Assembly (NCBI GenBank): GCA_021397845.1
Contig: JAHSVC010000071.1
Span: forward strand, 992,001 to 1,056,000
DNA: 64,000 bases
DNA from: Areca catechu
Lineage: Eukaryota > Streptophyta > Magnoliopsida > Arecales > Arecaceae
Direction of reading: 5' to 3'
Both the position numbers and the translations under genes were made by a program. Positions within the stretch are counted from its first letter, which is position 1, and each line of letters starts with the position of its first letter. Shown here piece after piece: positions 1 through 11,929 of the stretch. The notes beneath the pieces were generated by a model, which was not told the DNA's origin, made no database searches, and was given only the letters and a program-made list of their open reading frames with translations.

Positions 1-1828
1 TATCTCTTTGACCCGAGATCACCATGGTGACTTGCAAGTAACTCATTGTACTTAGGTATCGGATTACCTAGATTTTCAATCCAGTGATGGAAGATTACTA
101 GGTGCAATCAAGTATTTATTAAGTCAATGTGCAAGTCAAGATGGGATTGACCGCTCCAAGGTATTGGAGATAATGCTTTGCAGTGTTTCAATTTAGTCAA
201 ACCTCAGCCTAGGGAATCCTCGTAAGGAGTCACAAGATTTAGCAGGTTGAGATATATTTGGATTCATTATTTAAGAGTTGGCAGTTAACTCTTAAGTCAT
301 CTTGAGCATTAGGTCAAAAGGATAAATTATACGGTAACAATATGCTTGGATTCTTGAATATTACTTTGCAATCATTCGACCTATCTAGATATCAGGCACC
401 ATTGCTAGTGATCTATCGATTAGTTTAGGAATTGATTTTTGGGCTACCAGCTTAGTGTTCGAACCTATGGGATCACACACATTAGAAGTTTCTGTTTGAT
501 CATGATGGCTGATGAATGATTAAGATTTGTTTAGGAATAAAATTATAAATATAATTAATAATTAACCATATATAAATATTATAAATTAATAATTAATTAA
601 TTATAAAAGAATTAATTAGTAATTAGATTTCTAATTATCTTAATTTGATTGAGCAAGGAGGTTTTGGTCAATTCTAATTAATTTGGTTCAATTGGGTTTC
701 ACCCGATTAGGTTTTATGATAAACTAATCGCTAAGTAGTTTTGATTCTTGATTTGATCCAAACTTGGGCTTGATTAATTTTTGATTTGATTAGAAATTAA
801 TTAAGTTAATTGAAACCTAATTATATTAGATTCAAGTTGGTTAAATTAGTTCTAAATAAATTAGTTTCGGTTCCTATCTAATTTTGGTCAAGTGTTTATC
901 AAATCCTAACTTAGCCTAACTAATTTCTTTCCCTAAACTTTCTCCATGCCTTTCAAAATTATTTTCATAAATTCTCCATGAAAAAAATATTTTTTTATAC
1001 TCTCTCATTCCTATTTAGATTAGGATTGGTTTAAAATAAATCTAAATTTATTTGAATTCAAATTTGAGGAGTTTGATTGAGAATCAAAATCCTAGTCCAA
1101 ATAGAGCTTTACTCCCAATCCTTATCCAAACTCAATGAATTTTAATTTATTTTTTTGTCATAAGTGTGATATTAAGAGGCCAATTACCAGGTGAAATCTG
1201 AAGTGAAATTACCATAAAAAATAAGAGGAGGAGGTGTGAATTCAGATTGGCATGAGGGATTCTTGATCTAGCGCTAAGGTTGAAGGGAGAGAGAAAAAGA
1301 AAAAGAAATGAAAAGAGTTTCTTGATTTTGATTTTCTTCTACCTTTAAACCTCTTAATCCCCCTCCTCTTGATCTTCTTAAAGGGTTCTGAAAGACCAAA
1401 AGAATGTTTTTATTTTAATCTTCCAAGGCCTTCGTGCGGATCTAGCAGTCCAAAGAGATAGATCGCGTCAGAGCTTCATGTGGAATTCATAGAGGCCAGA
1501 CACCTTGGGCAACTATGAAGCAATGTGAAGAGCCTTTAGCACAAGCCATCAATAGTGACAATCATCAACCCATGCTAAGGTATGAAGTTATATTTCATAT
1601 TGTAAGTAGATTTGATCTAAGGCGTGTATCAATGAGTTCGATGCATGCTGAATTTATTTTCAGCAATTTTAATTCCTTGCATATCATGTTAGACCCTTTT
1701 TGTAGGATTTTTTAGATATGATCTAAGTTCTTATAATCTGATTAAAATTGGTTTAATTAAATTTTCTTCCACTGTAATTTAAAAAAAAACATGCTTGAAA
1801 CCCTACCTATTTTTCTAATTGCACCATC
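1..1828 (+). repeat. Angela-like Ty1-copia LTR fragment, cut by window start
   Basis: The first ~500 bases align clearly, at lower identity, with the interior of the solo LTR at 56180-58012 (the stretch around 56600-57060), in the same orientation, so the window opens inside an LTR. The tail after ~1450 keeps only a loose match (the words 'aggccagacac' at 1494). The 3' limit at about 1828 is a guess from a CA dinucleotide. No duplication can be checked because the 5' end is outside the window. It is older or from another subfamily than the two solo LTRs. No believable gene lies in it. Confidence 0.6.
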
Positions 1829-1869
1829 TTTATGCATTAGAATATTAAATTATTTGTTTATACTTGTTG

Positions 1870-2640
1870 ATTCTCAACTTTGTTACTAGTTGTATCATAT
1901 CATTCTATGTCTAATAGGGTTGGAGTTGCATGACTTGTTCAAATTCAGATATTTGTACTCCAAGATATTGCATTATAATTTGCTCTTCGGGCTCCTTAAT
2001 ATTGCACGTTATGAAGAGTTGCATGAAATTCTTCATGTACTCTTCTGTGGTCATATCACACTGCTGAAGATTGTGGAGTTTAAAGAATTTATTGTAATGA
2101 TGATCTTTAAGGAGGAACTTATATTTGAGTTCATGACACATCTTGTCCCACATTTAGATCTTGTCACATCCTTCATGCTTGCATCCTTGCTTCTGATTTT
2201 CCTACAAAATTGATGAGTACTTTTTGAATTTGATGGCAACTAACTTCATGCATTGATTATTAGAAACTTTATTAAGTGCAAAGACTTGTTATTGGTGTGG
2301 AGATAATCAATGAACTTGTTGAGTTGTAGGCATCCTTCAAAGTTGGGGATATCTATTTTGATGTTGAAGTCATGATGGTTGTGAGATAGTCTTTGTTTGC
2401 ATTTGAGATGGATTTTCTTCTTTGCTCGATAAAGATGCTCTTCCATTATAGAAAGGATTCAGATTTTCAACTTCTTCATTGAAACTTTCACTTTCATTAT
2501 CAAAGGACTTTTTATTAGAGTAGTGTTTGAAATCCTAATGATGCCAGCATTCATGCTACTCTTGATATTATTGAAGTCATGGATTTTCTTGTTGAAGTTG
2601 TTGAAGCTAGCGATATAAGTTTATCCAATTCAATATCTTG
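1870..2640 (-). pseudogene. Ty3-gypsy gag remnant
   Basis: Two minus-strand reading frames join to resemble the retrotransposon gag domain. At 2246-2446 the translation holds 'HHDFNIKIDIPNFEGCLQ', like the start of a gypsy gag domain. At 1911-2153 it holds 'MTTEEYMKNFMQLFI' and 'EPEEQIIMQYLG', like the middle of the same domain. A frameshift and missing sequence separate them. No zinc knuckle, protease or polymerase follows in the window. It is a dead fragment; the clade is uncertain but looks like a chromovirus-type gag. Confidence 0.6.
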
Positions 2641-3776
2641 CAAATTTCATACACATTCAGTACTCTTTGAGGTTGCAGCAATGGAGTGGCATCTTGAGAC
2701 TTTGCTTCATGACCAATAATACTAGGGAGGTGTTGAACATGGGTTGAAAGCTCAAAAGAGAAAGGATATGTTGACGCAACTAATTATGGTGAGGCACAAA
2801 CCTCACTATGACACATACGAGACAAGGAGTTAAACAAGTGGATGATAGTTGGAAAAAGAACAAGATTGCTCTCTTCTAAGTCTAAAATTACCATCTTGGT
2901 TGATGTCTCCAAGGATATGCTCTAGCATGCTCACTCACAAACTCTAGGAATCTACCAAAAGGAAGGAGAGAGAGAATGGAGAGAAGGTAAGAACAATTTT
3001 CATAAAAGAATCTTCATTAACCAATAACTCAAGTATCTTAAGTATTATTGCAAAGGGAGCCCTAATGAAAAATTTATAAGTAGCACAAGGTGATACTTTT
3101 CTTCAACTTTTTAATTTGGGATTTAAAGTCCTATTCTAATTCGAAGAACCTTAACTACTAATATTCCTAATAATATATAATATTAAAGCTCTTAAAAAAA
3201 ACATAAATCAAAACTTTCTAGAATTAACTAACATCAAACCTTCCTAATGAGACAAAACTTAACTTGGTTTCCAAGACTTGTGCATACGGGATCTTTGGAT
3301 CTGTGACTCATACAATGGCATGTGCATCCTAGGCAGTCTAGCATCAGAAGATCATGTAAAAAAGAGCCACTCATGCTACCTTCCAAATACTATTGCAAGA
3401 AGATGGGTCAAACATGTGAAAAATGCTTTAAGACCATCGAATATCCACCAAACTATTATTCTTCATCTTGATATAATTGATAGAAGAAAGACAACCTACC
3501 AACATGCAGCCAAATTGACTTGAAGTTTCCTAATGGTCAAGAACTTGTATGTGCAAGGAGCACCAACCAAAATGATGCATCTCCTAGCCTTATGAACCTT
3601 GCTAGTAAGAATACTCATACTAATCTTACTATGCAACCTATTTGGCTCATTGTCAGTAGTGCTGTTATCACATGACTCCTTTCAAGTGTATCTTGTTAGA
3701 ACTAAATTCTTCCACCAACACTGGACCTATGATTGCTTGATACTTTGAAACTTTCAATCACTCACATAGGCAAAAT
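2641..3776. other. Non-coding stretch, probably leader or LTR of the decayed gypsy element
   Basis: No open frame here resembles a known protein. On the minus strand it lies upstream of the gag remnant, so it should contain that element's leader and perhaps part of its 5' LTR, but I could not find paired LTR ends or a primer-binding site. The right limit is the 3' end of the copia LTR that starts at 3777. Confidence 0.3.
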
Positions 3777-4099
3777 GTTAGAAAAGTTAAGACTAAATGC
3801 AATGAAAATAAAAAATTAACTTTTTAGTTAAATATACAAGATTTCATCTAAAAAATATGGATCCCTCATTATTCTAAGATTAAGATTAGTACAAGGAAAA
3901 AGAGATCAAATCATCACCTTCGCATAGGTAGATCTTCACTGTAATTTAATGATCGTGGATGTCTTTGTGGTCCTCTTGAAGTTGCAAAAATGCACAATCT
4001 CTGTAGGTATTTACATGATATTCTTATCTGATTAGTAGTCTTTGATCTCACCGAGATACTAGCTCCCTTATAGAGATCCCTCTTGAATAGTGGATTCTT

Positions 4100-4640
4100 T
4101 GTTTTCTTTTTTCATTCATGAAATAAGAGGAAGCTTCCCCTTATTATTGGCATCAAAAACCTTGGCATAAGGAGTCCTAGATGTTTAGGACTCCTTTTGG
4201 GCATGGGTCCCCCTTTGTCTATTTTGGCATGGGGTCTCTTGGCATTAAAGCTTCTTTTAATGTGAACACCCCTTAGCATGAAAGAATCTTGGGCAGCCAA
4301 CTCTTGGCATGAAGAGTCCTCTTTTATGATGCTAGCAGTCCTTCTCAAAGTGGGCATCCAAACATTGGTGCAAAGAGGGCATGAGGAGTATATGGCATGA
4401 TGACTCCTTGGGCATCTGAACTCTTTAGCACTAGGCATCCTACTCAAATGGGCATGAGGACCTATCCTTGGACAGCAACTCTTGGGCTGCCAAGTAATTG
4501 AGGCGTTAAACCACTTAGAGTGTGAGGAGTATAGGGTGTCAACAACTCTTAGGTGCAAAGCCTTTTCATGCATGAAAATCCCTAGGCGGAAGACTATTGG
4601 GGTGTCCAACTCCTAGACATTTTTCCTCTTGATGTGAACA
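4100..4640 (-). repeat. Imperfect ATGCC/GGCAT interspersed repeat zone
   Basis: The plus strand repeats phrases of the type GGCATGAGGAGT, GGCATGAAGAGTCCT and GGGCATGGGTCCCC about every 25-45 bases within the old copia LTR. The minus strand has an open frame of 165 codons (4112-4609), but its translation resembles nothing I recognise and follows the repeat. I read it as a degenerate tandem array inside an LTR, not a gene. Confidence 0.5.
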
Positions 4641-5595
4641 CCTTCATGCATGAAACCCCTTCATGCGAGGACACTTTCTTTATGTAAAGCAAACATGTGA
4701 GGAGGTGACTTGGATTTAAAAACAAGAACCTATATTTTATAACCATCAGGGTTAGGGTTATCTCAAAACCCTAATTGGTTTGGACAGCTTAAAATGAGTT
4801 CATCAAATTAAGTCCCAATTTAATTTGACTAGAACTTAACCCCATTGATTTAATTTGATCAAATAAAATTAAATAATATTGTAATAATTGCACATAAGTC
4901 TTCCTAAAACTTACTAACTATTAGTAGGTTCTCTTTTGAAAATTTTCATTTGAGAACCACTAATTTGTAACAATTATAAATTAGTCCAATTATCAATCAT
5001 ATTGACAATAGGGTCTTATGGCGATTCAACAATACAATCCAACCATCCGATCAATCATAACATCTTATATGTATAATCCTATAGGTTATATCTTGTTTGG
5101 TAGTGAGATATATTGTGATCTTTATTTATAATGTTATTGAGACTCTTTTCAATAGATTGGAATAATTTTAACTCATCACAATAAAAATTATTGATCATCA
5201 AGATAATTCTCATGGATCCCATAATCTACTAGTGATATCAACATCATGTAATGAATAAAACAGAATTGAATAAACTTCTAGGTGCAGTTAATGCATGATA
5301 CAATCCTTCTATCATGAATCCTGACTAGATAGAGGTTATGAAAATATTCATCAAATTCCATCATCTGTCATATGTTAAATTTATTTGACTCAAGTTTCTA
5401 ATGTGAAAATGATAGAAATCCTTTTTTACTATTCATAATGCCCTAGCTAAGGTATTCTAAACTCAATTTTATAAATTACATAGGACCAAGTCCCTTATCT
5501 TTCAAGGATGATAGATTCATATAGGCATCCTATTCTTATAATGAACCTACTGTAACCAGCATGCACCACAAGGACCCTTATGGCTAGGGACCAAG

Positions 5596-7403
5596 TGAAG
5601 GTGAAGCAGTTCATGCAAGCATAGCAAAAAGGATGCATTTTAAAATAATTTTAAAACATGCACAGCGGAAGGCTCGGTAGATAGATCAAAAGTGATCTAC
5701 CGATCTGCCCATAACAGGATCTAGCATAATGATCTAGCATGCAAGCAAAACATCAATAGAGAGAAAAATACAAAGATACAAAGTACCATACCTTAATATC
5801 TCTAAAAGTACTGAGAAGAAGGATGAGGGCGCTCGAGCCATACAAGTATCTGGCCTCTACAGATGATCCACACCAGGGCTTGACTCTGATCAACTCCCTC
5901 AGAGTGCTAGCTCTTCGGGATCCTTCAGGCCGATCTTCTTTTTCCGGGAAGACAAGGAGGAGTGGTGGAACCTTTTCCAAGAAACACTCTTCCCAAGACC
6001 TAGCTTGAATGCGAGGTTTCTCACACCCAATCCCTAGTCCTCTCTAAACCCTTATTCTTCCTCTCTTTTCTTTTCTCTCTTATTCTCTTGTAACCATTGG
6101 CAGCCTATAGAATGACCTTCATTGATAGGGGTAGCCATGAGAGGGAGAAAGAAGAAGGATGAGTGATTGGGGGAGAGAGTCAAGTGGCATTCCAAATGAG
6201 TCCAAGCCAAAAAAGTAAGTATGACCATCATACCAAGAATGCTTGGAGCCAAAATGCCTAAAAAACTCGAATTTTGAATTCAAAATTTGAAATCAAACAT
6301 TCCAGAAAATTCTTCCCAGAATTCTGCTCATCTTAGCAAGTGTCGACACTTGTAAAAAGCCAAGTGTTGACACTTCCCTATGTATCGACACTTACAAAAA
6401 TCAAAGTGTCGACACTTGGAACATGGTCAATCATATTGACCTCCGGTGATGACAAATGATTCTCAATCATCGAGCAGCCTTAAGATCAGATAGAAACCCC
6501 TATGGTGTGTGACCCCATAGGTTCGAACACTAAGCCGGTAGCACTGAAGCATTTTCAGTACCAGTCAAAGTCCTCATCTAGCAATGATATCCGAAGTCCG
6601 GATAGGTCGAAGATGCAGAGCATCTCACAAGAACCTTTGGCATATGGTTACTGCATAATTCATCCCTTTGACCTCATAATGCTCAGGATGACCTAGGGTT
6701 CGACTGCCAACCCTAATATGGTCCATCTAGATTATATTTCAACTTTACAAGTTCTGTGACTTCTCACAAGAACTACCCTGGCCAAGGATTTGGTAAATTG
6801 AGACATAGTGAGTCATTTACTCCAAACTATTTAGAGAGATCAATTCTATCTTGATCCACCACTACCCCACAAGTACTTGATTGCACCCATAAACTTTTCA
6901 TCACTAGATTAGAAATCTAGGTAGTCCGGTATCAAAGTACAGTGAGTTGCTTGCAAGCTGCCATGGTGACCTCAAGTCTGAGGGACACATATATCCATAT
7001 CCCTTCGCGAGCAACCCTTTGGCAGAAGGGAGATCCGCAGATGGTCACGTTCAGTGAGATGTTACACATCTCACTTGCATGTCACACCAGTGTCTCCACA
7101 CTCCTTGGTTAAGAGGACAACCAACAAATGTGACATACAACAACCTACAGTTGATATATTGTCATCCTATAACAATATATCCTTTGGTTTTGAACCAGTT
7201 TAAGAACTACTTGACATATCCTCTTTATATCAAAAGAATGTAGTTCTAAGGACTCCATCATACAAGAGTTCATTTTAGGAAAATGTAAATATGATGAACA
7301 GCCAAAGAAGAATAACTTTTATTTATTAAAAATCATATATAGTTATAAGATAGCACAAACATCTATAGCCTAGACGATTGGCTTTGGGACACAATTCCTA
7401 ACA
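5596..7403 (-). mobile_element. Solo LTR, Angela-like copia, target duplication CCAAG
   Basis: On the minus strand it starts TGTTAGGAATTGTGTCCC (at 7403) and ends CCTTCA (at 5596). The 5 bases on each side are identical: CCAAG at 5591-5595 and 7404-7408. The sequence matches the solo LTR at 56180-58012 over its whole length in opposite orientation. No internal region is present, as expected after LTR-LTR recombination. It carries four near-palindromes of the GTGTCGACAC type at 6335-6420. It is inserted in the older copia LTR. Confidence 0.92.
6335..6420. repeat. GTGTCGACAC palindrome cluster in solo LTR
   Basis: Four copies are spaced over about 85 bases: AGTGTCGACACTT, AGTGTTGACACTT, TATCGACACTT and AGTGTCGACACTT. 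Single C-to-T or G-to-A type changes account for the imperfect ones. The matching cluster in the sister LTR is at 57172-57250. Confidence 0.85.
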
Positions 7404-7432
7404 CCAAGTATATGTACAATCAAACATAATAA

Positions 7433-8218
7433 TGTGGGTCTCATGTGGTGCTTCCAAGACTTTGGGGATCAAGGCTAAGGCCAAGGTCCAATGATCATAA
7501 TGCTATCATGAAATTTCTAGGGCTAGTTGGGCCCTAGGATGAAAGGCTGTTAGCCTTTCAGGTCTTGAGGTTCAGGGGACTTGGGCCTCAAGGGGCCAAC
7601 TTGTATTGGGCTGGTTTGAGTCCTAGGCATGTATGATTGGACTAATTCAAGGGTGTACTTAGGCTTGGGAAACTCAATTATGCATTAAGTTGCCTATGGG
7701 AGTTTTAGGGTAAGGTCATGGAAACCTAGTATATATATGCTTTGTATATGGGGCAGATTGGAGCCATCATAATAAAATAACCTTTTCTCCCTGACATCTA
7801 TCTTCTTTCTCCCTCTCTTCCTCTCTGGTTTGTCACTCTCTATCAGGGAAATATCATCATCCAAGCTGCCAAACCCTAGGAAGGAGAAAATTCCTTAGCA
7901 CCTAGGGACTCCTAGTCCAAGTAAGAAACCCAGTACCTAGCATCTTTGGAGTCATCCCTCTCTACCCTTTTGAAGTTCGACCAGGAGCTTTGGCGGGTTG
8001 AATCCTCACTAGTTGGAGGTCCCAAGAGAGGTGGTTTCATGTCCATATCATATCTGGAATGTTCGGGGCACTCTGAACAAGTTAGGAGATTTCTGCACAA
8101 GAAGGCTGAATCCTTGCCAGGCTGATTGCTTCAATCCCCTGTTGCTGCCGCTTCCAATATATTGTTCTGGGATTGATTGCTAGTAGAAGGTTGTCCACAC
8201 ACCTGGGAATGTCTTTCA
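7433..8218 (+). mobile_element. Probable solo LTR or LTR fragment, unassigned family
   Basis: This block interrupts the old copia LTR and reads like an LTR on the plus strand: it begins TGTGGGTCTC, has a TATA-like stretch (TATATATATG near 7731), a possible polyadenylation signal AATAAAATAA near 7771, pyrimidine-rich leader-like sequence, and could end TTTCA at 8218. The flanks are AATAA and ATAAA, only a near match, so the ends are uncertain. No second copy is in the window. Confidence 0.45.
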
Positions 8219-8730
8219 ATAAATAATCCCATTATAAATAACTAAGGCAACACAAGGCAAGGACTAGTCACACTACTATAACATTGAGTATGTCACCAAC
8301 GAGTAGGTAGACATTCAAGTAACTTTTCATATTGGTCATGCTCGATACCCTTCTTTAGTAAAACTATCTGCACTCTCACTCCAATGCCCCTATAGTATAG
8401 ACTTGAGACCTATCTACCATAAAAAGAAAGTGACCCTTGCACCAATCTCATCGGATCAATCATCATCCCCATAATGATCCATTGATTGACAGCATTTAGA
8501 AATCAATTATCAATGGCACATTCTCAAATTATCAACTCTCGAGAATATGTATCACTATCTTATTAATTTCTTGAACAATTCAAAGACATATACACAACCT
8601 TAATGAAATTAAAAGCCAAATTTCATTTACAAAAAAAAATCAAATATAAAACTATGTTCTAGAAAAATACATATATCATCCTGATTATTTTCTAGGGCAT
8701 ACATCTAATAATCTTTTACTTGCACTAAAA

Positions 8731-9612
8731 TCAATTAGCCATATACCGAAGTCCTATGTTTTCAATATGGGCTTTAGACTTCTACTGGCTAAGCAGCTTA
8801 ATCAGTGGGTCTGCCACATCATCCTTAGAATCTACTCTCTACACCTCAATGTACTTCTTCTCAAGATAGTCACGTATAATATGAAATCACCGCTCTATGT
8901 TCTTGGATTTCTAATAAGACCTAGACTTCTTAGCTAAGGCTATGATGCCATTGTTGTTGTAAAAGAATATTATAGAATCCAATGATATTACACCCAATTT
9001 CATAATGAACTTCTTGAATAAGAAGGCTTCCTTTGTAGCTTCAGAAGCAAAGATGTATTCAGCTTTCATGGTGGAGTTTACAATGATTGGTTGTTTGGAA
9101 CTCTTCCAACTCACCAAACCTCTATTGTACAAGAATGCATACCTTGACATATACTTTCTATCATAACATCAGACATAAAGTCTAAATCTATGAATCCATG
9201 TACCCTTATTTCTCTTCCTCCTTCAAAGACTAAGAATATATCCCTAGTCCTCATCAAGTACTTAAGAATGTTCTTCACAACTATCCAGTGCTCCTTGCCT
9301 AGATTTAACTGATATCTACTTGTGACACTCATAGCAAAGGCTATATCATGTCACATACACAAAATGCCATACATAAGGCTCCTTATAGCCAAAGCATAAG
9401 GGATCTTGCTCATGTGCCAAATCTCTTTAGATATTTTGGGGCACATCTGCTTGGAGAAATGAATAACATGCCTAAGAGATAGAGGTCCTCTCTTGGAGTT
9501 TTTCATGTTGAACCTTTTCAGCACATCCTCTATGTATATCTTTTATGAGAGGCCTATTATCCTCTTAGATCTATCTCTATAGACGTTTATCTCAAAATGC
9601 AGGATACTTCTT
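8731..9612 (-). pseudogene. Ty1-copia reverse transcriptase (C-terminal part) and RNase H, decayed
   Basis: The minus strand encodes the end of a copia pol. In order: 'IEDVLKRFNMKNSKRG', 'YALAIRSLMYG', 'MSVTSRYQLNLGKEHW' and 'ILKYLMRTRDIF' (RT thumb/connection), then 'LVSWKSSKQPIIVNST', 'AEYIFASEATKEA' and 'FYNNNGIIALAKKSRS' (RNase H; the usual CDNN is FYNNN, so a catalytic Asp is altered). Frames shift near 9111-9150 and there are stops in the 5' part and near the end. The gene is cut at about 9612, with the rest of pol missing. It belongs with the LTR that starts at 8710. The wording is of the Angela/Tork kind. Confidence 0.8.
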
Positions 9613-10099
9613 TATTAGGAAAAATTATGTTTAGGCTAGGAACACATGGCCCCACAGTGGCTGAGGGGATCCACCAGCAACACAGCATAGCTACCGATCG
9701 AAGATATAAGATTCAAGAGCTAACTAAGCTCAATTGTCTGATGGCAGGCATTTCCTAACTATGCATCATACCAGTAAATATGGCACCATTATTGATCATC
9801 GACCGCTCATCAGCACTAAGCAGGGCTAGGTGGGAGCCAACTCCTGTACCTAAGGGGTATTAGCAAGCTCTCACTAACCACTCATTAGCATCTAAATAGG
9901 GCTCGATGGGGGCCAACTCCTATACTCAAGGGGTATTAGCGATCTCTGTCGGCCATTTGCCAAGCTAAACCACATGACTGATACATGATAACCTTTCCAT
10001 CATGGACATCCAAATTGACTATCCTTCGAACACCATTGTGCACTCGATGCGCTATGAGCCTTCATATATCTTCTCTGGAAGAATTCTCTAGCTAGCATA
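9613..10099. other. Unassigned sequence flanking element D (left side)
   Basis: No open frame resembles a known protein. It was continuous with 39496-40067 before element D inserted (target duplication GCATA). It contains the 75-bp tandem duplication listed separately. It may be an old leader or LTR remnant of another retroelement, but I see no proof. Confidence 0.4.
9804..9953. repeat. 75-bp tandem duplication, two copies
   Basis: Unit one is 9804-9878 and unit two 9879-9953. Both run from 'CTCATNAGCA' through 'GGGCTNGNTGGG', 'GCCAACTCCT' and 'AAGGGGTATTAGC' to 'CTCT'. They differ at scattered sites, so the duplication is old. There is no coding frame across it. Confidence 0.85.
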
Positions 10100-11914
10100 T
10101 GATGTGAGATGATATGATCTAGGGATGCAATATAGATTATTATTTATATATATATATATTTAAATTATCAACAAAACAAAACTATAAATTAAAACTAGCT
10201 AATTATGATTTTCTTAATACGGAAGAAATTAAGCTATAATCAGATTTTTTTATTTTTAATAACTATAAGCAATAATAAAAACCCTAGATCTAAAAGAAAT
10301 TCAGATCATGAGCAATTAAGAAACTATCCATAAGTTTAGACTAAGCACAATCAATTAATATATTAATCTAATAAAACTAAAGAAAAAACTTACTATCAAT
10401 ATCAATTTAAATATTTTAAGTGGAAAGGGTGCTCATAAATCAAATCATGGTCGAAACTAGAAAAGGAGGCATTGACCAAGTCGGGCCGAGATTCTAGCTG
10501 GATGGTGAGTTTGATAAAGTCTTTAAACTTGGAATACCAAAAAATAACAGTTATAGTCAGTATTTTCCAAGCCAAAATAATTTTATATCTGGTCTGATAA
10601 ATCCAAAAATATGGTTGCAATATTTTGGAAGTGTTTTGAACAATATGCGGACTCTTTGATCGTGTATCGATCAGGATGTGTTGGTCAGGAGGCTAGGGAT
10701 GTCACAGGTGAAGCCCAAATTGCAAAATTTAAAGCCCACTTTCTTTTTCCTTTCCCACTTTTTTTCTCTTTTTTTTCCTTCTTGGCTTGAAGTCAGCTAA
10801 TAAGGCTGGCTTTGCTTTCACGTTCATGCCTTCACGATCATGCCAGCTCTTATGCCTTCACGATTGTGCCAAAATAGGGGAACCCCGTGAGCAGGGAAAA
10901 CTAGCAAGGCTTCCACTAGTGATGGCTCCGGAGTGGCACGGTGGCTCTGGGGATTTGACAATGGCTATTAAGAGACAGTGGTGTGGCTCTATTTCAGTAG
11001 TTGTCGATGATTGTGAGAGAAGTTAAGCGGTTCTGGCATGGTCGCAGTGGGTTCGGATGGGTTTTTGCTGATGGCCGACGGCCAAGGAGATGGGGGTGGT
11101 CGGGCAGAGAGTTTTGGGGCAGTCAATTTTCATCAGGGGGCAGTCATCGTTGGCTCAGCCGTGGACCTCTCCGGATGAGAGGGAGGTGGCGGTCTCAATA
11201 GACTCGATGGCTGTGGAAATAGAGTGGGAGGCTTGGTGTTTCGGTTTGGTCGATGGTTGGTAGTGGCGGCGGTTTTTTCGATTGGAGCTGGCTCGGTGGT
11301 GGCATGAGGGAGATCGGCAATCATCCGGTGGGATAGGTGGTTTTGATGTTTAGGTATTTCAACTCTCCGAACAGAGGAAGGAAGAAGATGATTAAGAGAA
11401 GAAAGAGAGAAAGAGAAGAAGAGAGAGAAGGGGAAGAAGAGAGAGGGGGAAGAGGAGAAGAAAAAGAAGAAGAACCCAAAGGAGAAGAAGAAGAAGAAGA
11501 AGAAGAGAAGAAGAAAAGAGGAAGAAGAAGAGAAAGAGAGGAAGAAACGAGGGTGTCGGGAAATCAAATTCCTTAATTTAATATTGCCGATGATTCAATT
11601 GATGCATGGGACTCCTTTAAATAGACCTTGGTCCTCCATGAATTAGAGATCAAAACTTTTGGACTCTCCAACAAATTGGAGACCAGACAAACTAATATAC
11701 TAAGACTCAAATCAAACTGAAATAATTAGCCTAATCTAAAAATAGACTCCATACTAATCCAGTATTCATGCTCTAAGATCCATGTATAATCTAGATACAA
11801 GAATAATAAAAATAGAAATAATATTTCCAATCCCAATACACCTAAATAAAATAAAAATATAAATGTCTGCTCAGATATGTGCATTAGGATTTATACTGGA
11901 TGATGTCCTTATCA
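10100..11914 (-). repeat. Element D 3' LTR
   Basis: It matches 20661-22299 joined to 39362-39490 along its whole length. It begins TGATGTGAGATG and ends GTCCTTATCA. The minus-strand purine tract next to it (GATGGGGAGAA region read as CCCCATCCCAGGAG on the minus strand, about 11915-11940) would be the 3' tract. Open frames inside, such as the Arg/Glu-rich and Ser/Phe-rich ones around 11133-11576, are translations of a GA-rich tract. Confidence 0.9.
11376..11560 (+). repeat. GA/GAA-rich purine tract in D 3' LTR
   Basis: About 180 bases are almost pure purine, mostly AGAAGAAGA with some GGGA. The other LTR copy has the same tract, shorter, at about 21915-22070. The strand asymmetry is extreme. 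It has no coding meaning. The tract lies in the LTR body and its length differs between the two LTRs, as for a slippage-prone repeat. Confidence 0.9.
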
Positions 11915-11929
11915 TTCTCCTGGGATGGG

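Larger units (their letters stand above)
3777..8710 (-). repeat. 3' LTR of old copia element, interrupted by insertions
   Basis: Reading the minus strand, the RNase H gene ends at 8731, then a purine-rich stretch precedes a terminus reading TATTAGATGTATGCCC (canonical TG mutated to TA) at 8710. The other terminus ends TTTTCTAACA at 3777. Between them lie a clear solo LTR (5596-7403) and a probable one (7433-8218). Without these the LTR would be about 2.3 kb. The 5' LTR is not in the window, so the pairing and target duplication cannot be tested. No gene lies inside. Confidence 0.6.

Noticed and set aside
4112..4609. 165-codon minus-strand ORF as a host gene
   Set aside because: Repetitive phrasing, position inside an LTR and no recognisable domain.
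11133..11576. Ser/Phe-rich and Arg/Glu-rich ORFs on opposite strands
   Set aside because: They are translations of the purine tract in D's LTR; the same happens at 21743-22208.
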